64,000 bases of DNA from Agarophyton chilense (taxonomy: Eukaryota > Rhodophyta > Florideophyceae > Gracilariales > Gracilariaceae). The stretch is from assembly GCA_030374765.1 (NCBI GenBank), contig JARGXX010000105.1, positions 1-64,000 of the forward strand, in the 5' to 3' direction. The notes under the pieces were generated by a model. It was not told where the DNA came from, did no database searches, and saw only the letters and a list, made by a program, of their open reading frames with translations. Below, piece after piece: positions 30,144 through 39,589 of the stretch (its first letter is position 1; each line of letters begins with the position of its first letter). The position numbers and the translations under genes were made by a program.

Positions 30144-30663
30144 ATTCTAAATGCTTGGTTTCGATGTAATGTCGTAGCTTCGAAATCATTAACTCAAGAG
30201 GTTACTGTGTTTCCTTCGCAGAGGACCGTAAAAACGATATGTGTGCTCGAACGGAAACTATGTTTTCCGTATGCCTAACCGTGTAACGCCATACTTCCGA
30301 CGTATCTTTTCTAAATATCTAAACAGCATCTCACAGCACCGCACTGCGGTCATCGCATCAGTTGGCATGATGTTCCTCTCCCAATATTGACAATTATTCG
30401 CCTTTGGGCGAAAAGGAAAAATATCATGGTGCCAAGATACTAACTGTTAAATAACATTATATGCATACTTATGATTACGTTTACTCTCCGGAAGTCGAAA
30501 AGAATGAACCGGCACCATTGTCCATCAGCAAACGAAACCCAACAATCCACGAACAAGTTGAGACTATTTCTAAAAGTTACACATGTTTAATCACCTTCTG
30601 CGAGTTCTCAGTCGCTGACGGAGAGGGAGTTTTCGAGATGTCATCTCACAAATTCCTAACAGT
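30144..30663. other. Spacer between the copy-1 gene and the Hint gene
   Basis: The 3' sides of two convergent genes. No gene or RNA recognised. Confidence 0.5.
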
Positions 30664-32427
30664 CTAAACGCCGATGACATCTGTACCCTCGGGCAAACGC
30701 ATGAAACGAGCAACTCCTGCCCAACTGCGTTCGTGGAGCATTGTGAAACGGCTCAACACAGAAACCGGTGCGTATCGATACAGAAGTCTAAGAGGGTAGA
30801 GCATCTTGTGCGCGAAGTCTGGATGCAACGCCTTCGTGTAACTTGAAACGACAATATCGTCGACCAATAAGTCGCCGTGGAGTGACGTTGGTGCATATAA
30901 TCCCCGGTGTAATTCAGAAGTTGTAGTAAGAACCGTTACAGTGTCCATTCCATTCGCGCCGCGGAGCAAATCTCCCGACTTGACCATTCGTGCGGTGCTG
31001 AGTTTTCCATTCACGTATAGGTAATGATCGGCTGATATAAGAAGAGGCGTCTCAGAGGCTTCGTGTTGAATCGAGACGAACGACGCAGTGACGTGGGGCG
31101 ATCGATGACCGAAAAAGTAGATGTCAGAGTGCTCGCCACCACCAATTGCAACCCTCTCAGAAACGGCAAGATTCTCCATGTTGACAATAGTATTATCGTG
31201 GCGACGCAATGAAGCCGACGCTGGGAAACATATCGGTATTATGTTCAGATTAACAGTATGGTCACCTTCTGGACAAGCACCAGACGGTTCTGTAATGTTA
31301 CAAACGCATTTCAGCGTCTTGCACGAAATCGTACAACAGGTACCATCAACGTACTCCTGTCTGAACTCAGCATCCTCGAAGTCAGGGACCTCTCCATTAA
31401 AGTTCTGCACCAAGACAGTTTCAAACACACTATCTCTGAAGTTTGCAACACCATTCACGGTAGTATTCGCCAATACACGTCGTTTAAGTATGGTTTTGGA
31501 GAAGTCGAGCTCGGACTGAGAACCATCAATTGTAGACATATTCACTTGGTTCCAATACAAGTCAAGAATCCGAGAGCTCCCAAATGATGCATCGGTCCAG
31601 AATGTGACGTTCTCGAAATGCATCCCATGCCAAGTAGTCTGATCACACAAAACCTTATCGAAAAACTCGACGCCAGCGAAGATGGTGTCATTAAATTCGC
31701 TGTATTTGATCTCAGGCTTGCTCTGGAACGGAATAGTCTCCCCTAAGCTACGGCAGAATAACTGATTGAAGGAAGAATCATTGACGGCAATATCAGCTCC
31801 GGCAAAACCCTCAAAACGAACAGGGTTAATGAACTGCGAATCCTTAATAGACAATTCACGAACACGCACATCTCTCATCCTGAAAGAATCGCTTCCAGAC
31901 GCGGTAGTAGCGCTCTTGGAGCGTTTGATACGGGAGTTGTCAATAGCCATACCATTGATTTCACCAAGCGAAAAGTTGGTATCAGACTGGAAATCACAAT
32001 CTACAAACGAGACATTGTTGAACGAAAATTTGGTGAAATGAATGTCGGCTGAGCTATGAAAAGTGCATCCAATAAACTGGACGTTAGTGAAAATAGTGTC
32101 ATCAAAGATCATTCCGTCATCTATGAAGCTAGAGAACTCACAGTCCTTGAATACAACGGTATTCCATGAAACCTCCGTGAAGTTGCTTATCCTTTCACGA
32201 GTGTTCTGAAAGAAGCAGCCATCGAAGACGGTGTTGGTAACGGTGGATTTGCAGAGATTCCACGCCCATTTCTTATCAGTAAACTCATGATCTTTGATAC
32301 ACAGATTGAAATAGTTTCCTTCCTTTATCTCTGGAAAGTCGGCCTCGCCCTCGCATGAATCCCACAGAATTTCGGCCGCGGTTATGCGACAGACGGTCGC
32401 AAAGAAGAGAAGCGCGAAGAAGCGCAT
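30664..32427 (-). CDS. Secreted protein with beta-helix-like N-part and Hedgehog-type Hint (Hog) domain
   Basis: 587 aa from the ATG at 32427, chosen because it begins a clean signal peptide (MRFFALLFFATVCRITAAE); an open extension to 32508 would bury it. Residues about 25-370 consist of imperfect repeats of the type F.NV.F.DC.F (TIFTNVQFIGCTF, FSFNNVSFVDCDF, SEFNDTIFAGVEFF), resembling pentapeptide-repeat or right-handed beta-helix proteins. A Cys-rich linker follows (CCTISCKTLKCVCN). The Hint module starts at Cys400 (ICFPASASLRR), continues with NMENLAVSERVAI, has the second block with His467 (LLISADHYLYV; S-A-D-H in place of the usual T-x-x-H) and ends GLYAPTSLHGDLLVDDIVV. Known Hint domains cleave themselves N-terminal to this Cys. 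The N-terminal part would be released or lipid-modified; this is inference. Confidence 0.82.
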   Translation of the reverse strand: MRFFALLFFATVCRITAAEILWDSCEGEADFPEIKEGNYFNLCIKDHEFTDKKWAWNLCKSTVTNTVFDGCFFQNTRERISNFTEVSWNTVVFKDCEFSSFIDDGMIFDDTIFTNVQFIGCTFHSSADIHFTKFSFNNVSFVDCDFQSDTNFSLGEINGMAIDNSRIKRSKSATTASGSDSFRMRDVRVRELSIKDSQFINPVRFEGFAGADIAVNDSSFNQLFCRSLGETIPFQSKPEIKYSEFNDTIFAGVEFFDKVLCDQTTWHGMHFENVTFWTDASFGSSRILDLYWNQVNMSTIDGSQSELDFSKTILKRRVLANTTVNGVANFRDSVFETVLVQNFNGEVPDFEDAEFRQEYVDGTCCTISCKTLKCVCNITEPSGACPEGDHTVNLNIIPICFPASASLRRHDNTIVNMENLAVSERVAIGGGEHSDIYFFGHRSPHVTASFVSIQHEASETPLLISADHYLYVNGKLSTARMVKSGDLLRGANGMDTVTVLTTTSELHRGLYAPTSLHGDLLVDDIVVSSYTKALHPDFAHKMLYPLRLLYRYAPVSVLSRFTMLHERSWAGVARFMRLPEGTDVIGV

Positions 32428-33610
32428 AATGAAGGCGGATGGACAGGCAAGAAAGGTGCTCGGAACAGCGGCTGTAACAAAGAGGCGGAGCGTGTATAAT
32501 CCACACACGACAAGGCGCCCGCACCAATGTCAATCGCTGTGGGAAAAAAGGGTATGAGGCAGGCCACAGCAGACGGGCCGCACCAAACACGCTCTCGGGT
32601 TCGGCAGTGTAACGCAGCAGAGCTAATTCACGACAAGAATGGGGAATCCAGACAAAGGCGGCGGAGGAAGAAGAGCGCGAGCGCACTAGCAGGAAAGACA
32701 AGCTACCAACGCGGGTCTGGAGGCTGCAAGAGTAGGGGCAGAGTGCGAGAATGCGTAGGCAGCAACGGCGACGCAAGACGTAGGTATAAAAGGCGATGCG
32801 CGCTATTAGTAGGCGTGGGAGTGATTCCCGCACGCGTATGACGCGGGCGCATGGCAGGCGCTTTTTCTGTTTTGGCACGCGTTTCGATCACGCTGGCGGC
32901 GTGCGCTGACAGTGAGGACGATGCACGACGTGCTTTTTTCGGTTGCGGGAATTGTGAGCTCGCGTTTTTTTTCGTTGCGTGCGGCGCGCTGTGTGGCTTT
33001 GCATCGCCATGTCACACGGTGTGGCAGCGGGAGCGAGCACGCCGTGTCTGGCTGTGCTTCGCTGTTGCGCCGGGTCACACCCGTGACTAATAACCCCTGG
33101 GTACTACGAAGGGATGGTAATCCCAAAGTCAAACGTTCCCCTTCGATGGAGGAAGCCTAACGATTGCGTTGGCGACGCCCTGCCTGCACTGCCACACAGC
33201 ACGCCTCGGCGTGTTAAAGCGCTCCAAGCCCCGTTAGGCTACGTGTTGCCAGACGCCGTCGACCTGTACTTTCTTGTACACGCATGAGCGCCAGACCGCC
33301 GTCCCCGCTTACAGCGACCCGCCACGAGTACCAACCCTGCGCTTTCGCTTGCTTCGTCCTTCGTCAGCTGCCACCATGACACATGACATGCATTGTCGTC
33401 AACCTGTCCGTGCCCGAGCGCCTAGAATCAAAACTGCCTGTGTTTCGATGTACTTTTCTTTCTTCTTTGTTGCAGTTATGATTTTTTTACCTTGTTATAT
33501 GAGCAGTTATAAGAAAGCAATTGAACTAGTGTGTCCATAAAGAGAAAGAGAGTTATAAAAAGCAGAGTAAACTTCATGTGCTTATAAAAGCACCAGAGTT
33601 CAAACCTTCA
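32428..33610. promoter_or_regulatory. Upstream region of the Hint gene and spacer to copy 2
   Basis: The Hint-proximal part is GC-rich and a TATA-like TATAAAAGG lies near 32784. Between about 33080 and 33270 there are several short hairpins and the inverted pair GCCTAACG/CGTTAGGC (33157-33164 and 33232-33239). No RNA family was recognised. Small plus-strand frames here have no support. Confidence 0.35.
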
Positions 33611-36430
33611 AAACGGCATTGTAATCTCCGATCCAGCTTGATCATCCCCATCAGTCCAGTCAGACAACAACGTGTCGAACAGGCAGAGAATGTTGGCATA
33701 GTCGTTCAACAGATTTGCAATGGATCCAATCTTCCTCTGCGTCAGGAACTTGTTCTTGTCCGCAGCCGACCCTTCACGATGCAAGTAACTCATCAGAGAC
33801 TTCATCTCATTTTCGCCCATGCGCTGTTCTCTGTTCCAGCACCTTTGTAAAATGAACATTCGCACGTATATTTTGTGCACCTGATGAGATAGAAAGCGAG
33901 CCGTTCGCATCCGCCCTATTTTCTCCAACTCCGAGATGCGTTGTGATCCATATTGTCGCGCAAGTTGTTTGTATTTCGTCAACGCTTCTTTCCTAGTTTC
34001 CACCCATTCCCGATTCAAGCGCTTCAGTACACGCATCTCCGTCTCCTTCTTCAGGCAGAATTTGAATAAGACACCAAACCCTTTTCTTGCTGTCTCTTCA
34101 AAATCATCGTGTTTCTCTTTTGATAAGAAACCATCACAAAGTTTGGTTAGCGAGTCGAACTGACTCAGCAGCTCTCGTTGCTCTGTGGCCAATTGCTCTA
34201 GTTTCCTCGACAAAAGCCGAAGCTCCTCTTTTGTGGGAGGGTGATGGGTTGGCCGTGGCAACGGATCGGATGCATGCACTGACCCTGGTGACGCCGATCC
34301 TTTCGTGCTACGAAACACTGCACCAGCAACCTCACTCGATTTAGCCTCGCCAACTCCCGATTCTACAATGGCGCTGGCTGGCACCGACCTGAACATGGGT
34401 TTTCGAGGGGTCGTCTCCTTCATCTTTTGCTTTTCGATGTCGGATGGCGAGCCATCACTTCGGTGCCCATTCTTTGAATCGTGAGTGTTTCTATCCAAAA
34501 CCTTGTCGGCTGGTTCAGACCTGAACGCAAGAGGGCCTCTAGAAGGGAGATGATGGTGGCTTTTCAAATGGAGGGTATCTTCTCGTTCCTTGGAGAGTCG
34601 TTGGGCCATTTCGGATTTTTGTCCTTGTTCTTTCTGCTTTGACTTTGGTTTATATTCATTCTCAAATTCCTCATTCCTTTCCGGCACCCGCTTCAAACTA
34701 CGATCTCTGTGGTTCTCGGCTGGCTTGTTCGATGGTCTTTCACGTTCCCGATCCCGTTTCCCATCTCTGTGTTTTTTACGCTCTTTTTCAGTGTCCTTAT
34801 CACGGTATTTTTCGCTCTCACGATAGTCATCGCCTTCGCGGACTTTCTTCTTTCCTCGCCCTCGTTCCTTGTCTCGAGGTGCTTCATTGCCCAGGTCACT
34901 GCCCCTGACGACGCTCTTGTGAGGGTCTCGTACTCGTCTTCGCTTCTTTTCCTTGCGCTTTGAGAGCTCCCTCTCATGGTCAGGAAGCAGGGCGTGATCA
35001 ATTTCGCCACCAGCACCTCGTTTCTTTTCAGCTTGTCCAGAGACAGCCTCATCCCTATCGCAAAACCCATCATCATCGATTCCACTCCTCGGTTTTTCAG
35101 TGCCACGTAGCTTCGAGCGAGACGAAGCTACCTCAACCGAGCTTTCTCTTCTTCTGCGTGACAGCTCCGTGTCATCACGGCGACTGCGTTCCACGGAACT
35201 TTCCCTCCGCTGAGAAACACTCTGCTCGTTACGCCGCTCTTTCTCCGACGACTTTCGCGAAATCGGTGAAGTTGACCTTGGTGCAGCAGGTTCGGAACGG
35301 GGAATGCGAACCACAGGGCGAGAAAGTGGGACGGACGAAGGAGGCTTCTTGACCGACCTGGAAGCACCATCTTTCGACTCGCTCTCACGAAGTGCCGATT
35401 TGTGCGATTTTTGCCTGTCCCCTTTCCTCTTAGATTCCTTCGTGTCTGCTCTAGCCGCAGGAGATGGCTTGGACTTGCGCCCGTCGCTCTCCTTTGAGTC
35501 AGAGTACTCTGCAGCAGAACACTTGGGCTTACACCTATCAGAACTCTTCCGCGAGTCCTTGGGCTCGGAGAAAGGCACTGTAGAAGACTTGAACATGGGT
35601 CGCTCGGCGTCTTTCCGATCCCCCTTCTTATCAGACACCACCGCGGCAGAGGACCTTGACTTGTCAATGACTTTCTTCACATCGTTCGTATCTGCAAGTG
35701 GTGCCGGAGAGGACCTCAACGCAGGGCGGTCCTTTCGCTTCCGCGCGTGCTGCGAATCGGACTCAGGCGCAGGCGAAGACCTTCGTGCGGTCTGAACGGA
35801 CACCGCCTCTGAAGCAGGGATGGGAGAAGACCTGGGCCTCGACTTTTCCTTCCGGCGTCGCGATTGTTTGGATGGTTCTTTCGCGGATGGCTTCGTGGCG
35901 CTTTCGGGTTTGGAGCACCCAGCAACCCCTTCCTCCTTTTTGCTCGGTGAAACGGGTCCGAGTGCAGTCGGTGTCTTTTTGGGGAGCCTGACTGTGAGCT
36001 TGAGCGATTTGCCCTGTTTGATAGGATCCACGCTGGGCTTCTCACCAACGCTCAGGCTCACACCCGCCTCGCTCTTCTTCGGAACGGTGATGGTGATGGA
36101 CGGAATGTTGGCGCCCTTCTTGCGCCTTTTCGGCGGCGTGTTTGGAAGCTCGTCGTCGCTGTGAAGGCGAGCCCGTTTCCTGGGCTTTTTGGGCGGCAAG
36201 TGCTTCGGAAGCGGGGATTCCCCAAGCAAGGTGATGGGATCGACGTAACTGCGCGTGATGGCAAGTGCAGCTTCATAAGAAATGCAGGGCGGTCGGAAGG
36301 GGCGCGGTGGAAGGGCCGACAGTGGGGGCTCGCCCAGGATTTGAGTGGGAGTGCGCGTCATGGCCTCGAGGATATCCTCGATGCGCGAGGGACGCAAAGG
36401 CGAGCCACTGTTCGGAATGAGAACGGCCAT
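33608..36430 (-). CDS. Lysine/serine-rich nuclear-type protein, copy 2 of an inverted pair
   Basis: 940 aa from the ATG at 36430 (MAVLIPNSGSPLRPSRIEDI). It has the same layout as copy 1: basic nuclear-type runs, disordered Ser/Lys centre and helical C-terminal domain ending TLLSDWTDGDD. Compared with copy 1 it has an additional K/E/R/D-rich segment of about 150 residues (DYRESEKYRDKDTEKERKKH, KQKEQGQKSEMAQRLSKERE) between RDPHKSVV and EKQKMKETT, and it lacks the KDKSAKATKGNRG stretch. Frames are intact in both copies, so both may be expressed. The 5' flanks of the two copies are unrelated: copy 1 has a CpG-rich upstream region, copy 2 an AT-rich one with many TTGAC motifs. The two stops differ, because similarity ends just before them. 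No known family recognised. Confidence 0.75.
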   Translation of the reverse strand: MAVLIPNSGSPLRPSRIEDILEAMTRTPTQILGEPPLSALPPRPFRPPCISYEAALAITRSYVDPITLLGESPLPKHLPPKKPRKRARLHSDDELPNTPPKRRKKGANIPSITITVPKKSEAGVSLSVGEKPSVDPIKQGKSLKLTVRLPKKTPTALGPVSPSKKEEGVAGCSKPESATKPSAKEPSKQSRRRKEKSRPRSSPIPASEAVSVQTARRSSPAPESDSQHARKRKDRPALRSSPAPLADTNDVKKVIDKSRSSAAVVSDKKGDRKDAERPMFKSSTVPFSEPKDSRKSSDRCKPKCSAAEYSDSKESDGRKSKPSPAARADTKESKRKGDRQKSHKSALRESESKDGASRSVKKPPSSVPLSRPVVRIPRSEPAAPRSTSPISRKSSEKERRNEQSVSQRRESSVERSRRDDTELSRRRRESSVEVASSRSKLRGTEKPRSGIDDDGFCDRDEAVSGQAEKKRGAGGEIDHALLPDHERELSKRKEKKRRRVRDPHKSVVRGSDLGNEAPRDKERGRGKKKVREGDDYRESEKYRDKDTEKERKKHRDGKRDRERERPSNKPAENHRDRSLKRVPERNEEFENEYKPKSKQKEQGQKSEMAQRLSKEREDTLHLKSHHHLPSRGPLAFRSEPADKVLDRNTHDSKNGHRSDGSPSDIEKQKMKETTPRKPMFRSVPASAIVESGVGEAKSSEVAGAVFRSTKGSASPGSVHASDPLPRPTHHPPTKEELRLLSRKLEQLATEQRELLSQFDSLTKLCDGFLSKEKHDDFEETARKGFGVLFKFCLKKETEMRVLKRLNREWVETRKEALTKYKQLARQYGSQRISELEKIGRMRTARFLSHQVHKIYVRMFILQRCWNREQRMGENEMKSLMSYLHREGSAADKNKFLTQRKIGSIANLLNDYANILCLFDTLLSDWTDGDDQAGSEITMPF
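33611..36430 (-). repeat. Arm 2 of the large inverted duplication
   Basis: Inverted relative to 27690-30128, separated by about 3.5 kb that contains the Hint gene. Limits coincide with the coding sequence at both ends. Confidence 0.9.
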
Positions 36431-36689
36431 GGCCGCAGGTGAGCAAGCTGGGCGAACACTCACGAGGATTTCCAATCACACCAGCACAGTCTACACCGAG
36501 GCGAACCGAAGGTGTGGCAGATGAAGCGAAAGACAGGGAACAAAGTTCTCAAATGGTACAAACTGTATAGACTTCGTCGAAAAACAGGGCACAGTGTGAA
36601 GTACACATTTTTTTGGAATACACTCAACGCATTTACATATCTCAGAAAGCTTTTTGCATATTGCTCGCAAGCTTTCTACAGTAAAATGA

Positions 36690-36935
36690 CTGCTGCTTTG
36701 ACTGCAGTCACTGTTTGACTGTTTCGGAATCTGGAGCAGTCAAAGTGAAACCTCGTTTGACTGGAACCTCATGCTGTCACATTGACTGTAGTCACATTTT
36801 GACAGGTACCCCAGTCAAACGGAGCTCAACACCACCTGGTTTAACTGGACCAAAAAAAAAAGCTTGACTGTAGTCTTTGACTACTAAAAAAGTCAAAAGT
36901 TTGACTAGATTTGACTGTACACGTAGTCGACCATG
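36690..36935. repeat. Cluster of TTTGACTG/CAGTCAAA motifs
   Basis: More than ten TTGAC-core octamers in both orientations within about 250 bases, 260-500 bases upstream of the copy-2 start. Examples are TTTGACTGCAGTCACTG, CAGTCAAAG, TTTGACTGG and CAGTCAAACGG. A looser cluster of the same word lies near 42170-42340. It may be a degenerate satellite or a set of binding sites; TTGAC is the core of the WRKY W-box in plants, but WRKY factors are not established for red algae. Confidence 0.5.
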
Positions 36936-38023
36936 CAAAAAACAACACCATTCATGTAGCAGATGCTTTAGTGCCTTTGCGCAACATGGGTATCCCGTTT
37001 TCACAACTCTGACGCATTGATAACGTTATCTCCAGCGTCACTGCAAGCATGCAACGTGCAGCGCCGCCACCACCTGCAACGCCGCACCAAGAACTAGCAA
37101 TCACGCCGGCTTTATTTCGGAACCGGCTTAATTTGGGACGTTGCCTAATTCACCCTATAAACAACCGGCGGCCGCCATCTCTGTGGTTGCCAGATATTAT
37201 GCGATATGTCTTCGACGTTCCAAAAGAGCCACCTTCTTTCCCGAATGCCATCAACCGCTCGAAGCATCATGCCGCCCGCTATGCGAAAACAGAATGCTCG
37301 TCTCAAGCCAAAAATTGCGCAGTGAACTGCTGAAAAAGCAAAGCGCACACAAGCCTTTGATATAGTTGAGGGCGATGCTTAGTCCACACAGTAGCAAAAA
37401 CCTGTAGTTCATCTCTCTCAACAACCTATTGCATTCATAATGCTCTAAGTAACGACTACCAAGTACATCTTACTCGGCTTTTTGAGCCTAAAATTTACAA
37501 ACCAGACCGTCCCCTCGTCCTTAGAAAAGCAGAAGACAATTTCATTGTCGACCGAGCCCTGTATGCTGCCAGACGCCAATTCGCGATGGACGCATGCAAA
37601 GTGAAGAGCATAACACGTGAAATAGCTAATCATTCGAGAACAGGATACACGGAATTCATTACATACGATGATGCATTACGCTTTTGAGCATGCAATCGAT
37701 CGTCACCTGCAGAAACGCAGAACATATTGTAAACGTCATATTTGTTCAAATTTTGTTTGGGGACACAACGCAAGTGGCTACAATCCAAGGGGGCACAAGT
37801 AGTAGATATGCTCTCGAGAGTAACAGCCCAGGATAGGGCAAAGAAAAGAATTCAATGAAAGACGACAAAAAGAGTGAGTGTGATGGGTAGGGAGTGCGAA
37901 TGATAAGATGACCAATATATATGTGGCAGGCAGAGGCGAAGGTATAAAGGTGTGATGTAATAAATGAAATGTGTAAAGGCCTATACCACGATTTAAAGAC
38001 TGGGTGTATATATCGCAAACGTT
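36936..38023. other. Spacer upstream of copy 2 and downstream of the zinc-finger gene
   Basis: The plus-strand frame at 37049-37333 (94 codons, MQRAAPPPPATPHQE) begins with an ATG but has no recognised family or supporting context. Nothing else is seen. Confidence 0.4.
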
Positions 38024-38531
38024 CTAGAAAATAGTATTGTTCTTCTTTCTGACTCCGGCACGATGACGACGACTTTTACAATGAACTCGGAGATCGTGGG
38101 CTTCTGGGAACTTGATATCGCATACACGGCACCATACTTCGGTGTCTTTGTCATAAGCGCGTCGTAGTGCGTTTTGGTGCTTACGACCGCCTTTTTGTAC
38201 TTTTAATTGGCGCTGGCTCTGCACGTTGATGCTAAAACGGCACAACGCTTCAAGGAGAGTTTACGAGATGGAGGACGGCGGCGACGCTTCTCAGGCTGCG
38301 TAACGACTCGAAGGATGTGACGGGCGCGCGGGTTGCTAAGGGGTTCGGTAGACGGCGAAGAGTCGGTGAGGGTTGTGGCTTCCTTGGTGACGCTGACAGC
38401 TTCCAATTTCGAATCGGAACCTTGCAAAGTTGAATATTCGCTCGAAGAAATTGAAGACGTTGGCACTATATGTCAGACAAAAAAGTCGGTACTTGCACAC
38501 AATACCAAAAGAGCAGTGAAAGTCACTTACT
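38024..38531 (-). CDS. U1/matrin-type C2H2 zinc-finger protein, probably three exons
   Basis: A small nuclear nucleic-acid-binding-type protein. The last exon encodes GRKHQNALRRAYDK and the finger C-x2-C-x12-H-x5-H (CRVCDIKFPEAHDLRVHC, then KSRRH), followed by a basic tail. The upstream exon reads PTSSISSSEYSTLQ to EKRRRRPPS, but neither open frame has an ATG. A donor A|GTAAGT (38531|38530) and acceptor ATATAG|TG (intron 38466-38530, 65 nt) create the start codon A|TG by splicing. A second 65-nt intron (38200-38264, C|GTAAAC to TTAAAAG) joins the finger exon in frame and gives 125 aa; an alternative acceptor ending at 38191 also keeps frame (122 aa). The 5' UTR exon upstream of 38531 has no defined start. 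The finger call is firm; the gene model is inferred from splice signals and phase. Confidence 0.6.
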
Positions 38532-39130
38532 CTTGAACGAATGCCGAATGGCCGTAGGGTGTGAGCCCTACGCCGTATCACTCGGTTCTATTAACAACAG
38601 GAGGTGCTAAACAGTCCCACGTGAGTGACGGGTTCGCAGAAAATGTCGGCGCAGTCGCGGTAGAAAGCGGACCCAACCCCAAGTAAAGAAAAAAAAAGAT
38701 AGTTGATGGCAAGAGAAGCACAGACTGTGCTAAGAGATAGTTTTGGTGCCAGAGAAGGGGGAGGGGGGGAGTGAGCCGCTTTTGTCGAGCTGACTTCACT
38801 AGAGTTGGTCAGAGTCGACCGAGGTCGGCCTTATATAGATACTTTGGAGGAAGGCCGGCGCGAGAATTCGTGCGGCTTCTGGTCTGGTACCGGCCAGCCT
38901 GTCCCTAACTGTGCGAGAATCGGCCAGTGTAGAACAGCCTGTCTCTATCTGTTTGCCTTACTCGACGGGGAACGCATTTGCGTTGCGCGCCGAATGTGTG
39001 GTGCCCAGGTGCTGGCATGATCTTTCGTTGCCAAATCAGTGATCCAAATTGTACGAAAAAGCAAGCGGTCGTCCAATAAAATCAGAGGCTCTACGCACCA
39101 TCGGGACCCCGCTCCACCGACGAGTGCGAA
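38532..39130. promoter_or_regulatory. Divergent upstream region between zinc-finger gene and 97-aa gene
   Basis: The strong hairpin CGTAGGGTGTGAGCCCTACG lies at 38553-38572, just 5' of the zinc-finger gene's first intron, within its presumed 5' UTR. No other element named. Confidence 0.4.
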
Positions 39131-39424
39131 ATGTCCGGCGAATCACGAAGCGCCAAGGCTGCCCCCGATGCGGGCCCCCCTGCGATATCCGAATCGCAGA
39201 TGGCCGCGATTGTGGAGGCTGGCGACATGCTGCGTGCCATGGCATGTGGCCAACCTGTTACGACCAGTGACATGGAGGAGGCTCTGTTGCACGTGCCGCG
39301 GCCGTATCTCCGTGGGCTCTTGGATGGAATGGCCTTCGCCGCAAGTGCGCGTGACGTCGGACGCATTATAGTGGAGGGCTTTATTAGCGTGAGTGACATG
39401 GCGATCAACTTCCTACGCGCCTAG
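39131..39424 (+). CDS. Hypothetical 97-aa protein
   Basis: The ATG at 39131 (context CGAAATGTCC) opens a frame of 97 codons with amino-acid use typical of a soluble helical protein: MSGESRSAKAAPDAGPP, then ISESQMAAIVEAGDMLRAMA, LHVPRPYLRGLLDGMAFAAS, and FISVSDMAINFLRA at the end. There is no signal peptide, membrane segment or known motif. AATAAA follows 11 bases after the stop (39435-39440), and a long T run comes after that. The clean start, compact 3' end and composition unlike the flanking AT-rich DNA favour a real gene; the antisense frame across it (39091-39408) is a shadow. Confidence 0.5.
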   Translation: MSGESRSAKAAPDAGPPAISESQMAAIVEAGDMLRAMACGQPVTTSDMEEALLHVPRPYLRGLLDGMAFAASARDVGRIIVEGFISVSDMAINFLRA

Positions 39425-39589
39425 GGATGTTATGAATAAAAGGTTTCAGATATGTTTCGTTGTTTTCTTCCTTTCTTTTTTTTTTTTTGATTCGCGATGA
39501 CCCGCACGAAAAAGCATGTCACACATATGTCGCATAGACACTTAGAGGGTTAAAACATCCCTCACGTTCAAACCTAGTGTGATACTCTA

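Noticed and set aside
33080-33270. Circularly permuted tRNA (GCCTAAC upstream of GTTAGGC)
   Set aside because: The complementary halves look like acceptor strands, but the T-arm candidate lacks G53 and the GTTCRA core, and no A-box or anticodon arm follows.
37049-37333. 94-codon plus-strand frame starting MQRAAPPPP
   Set aside because: Has an ATG but no conserved look, no 3' signal and AT-rich flanks; kept only as a note.
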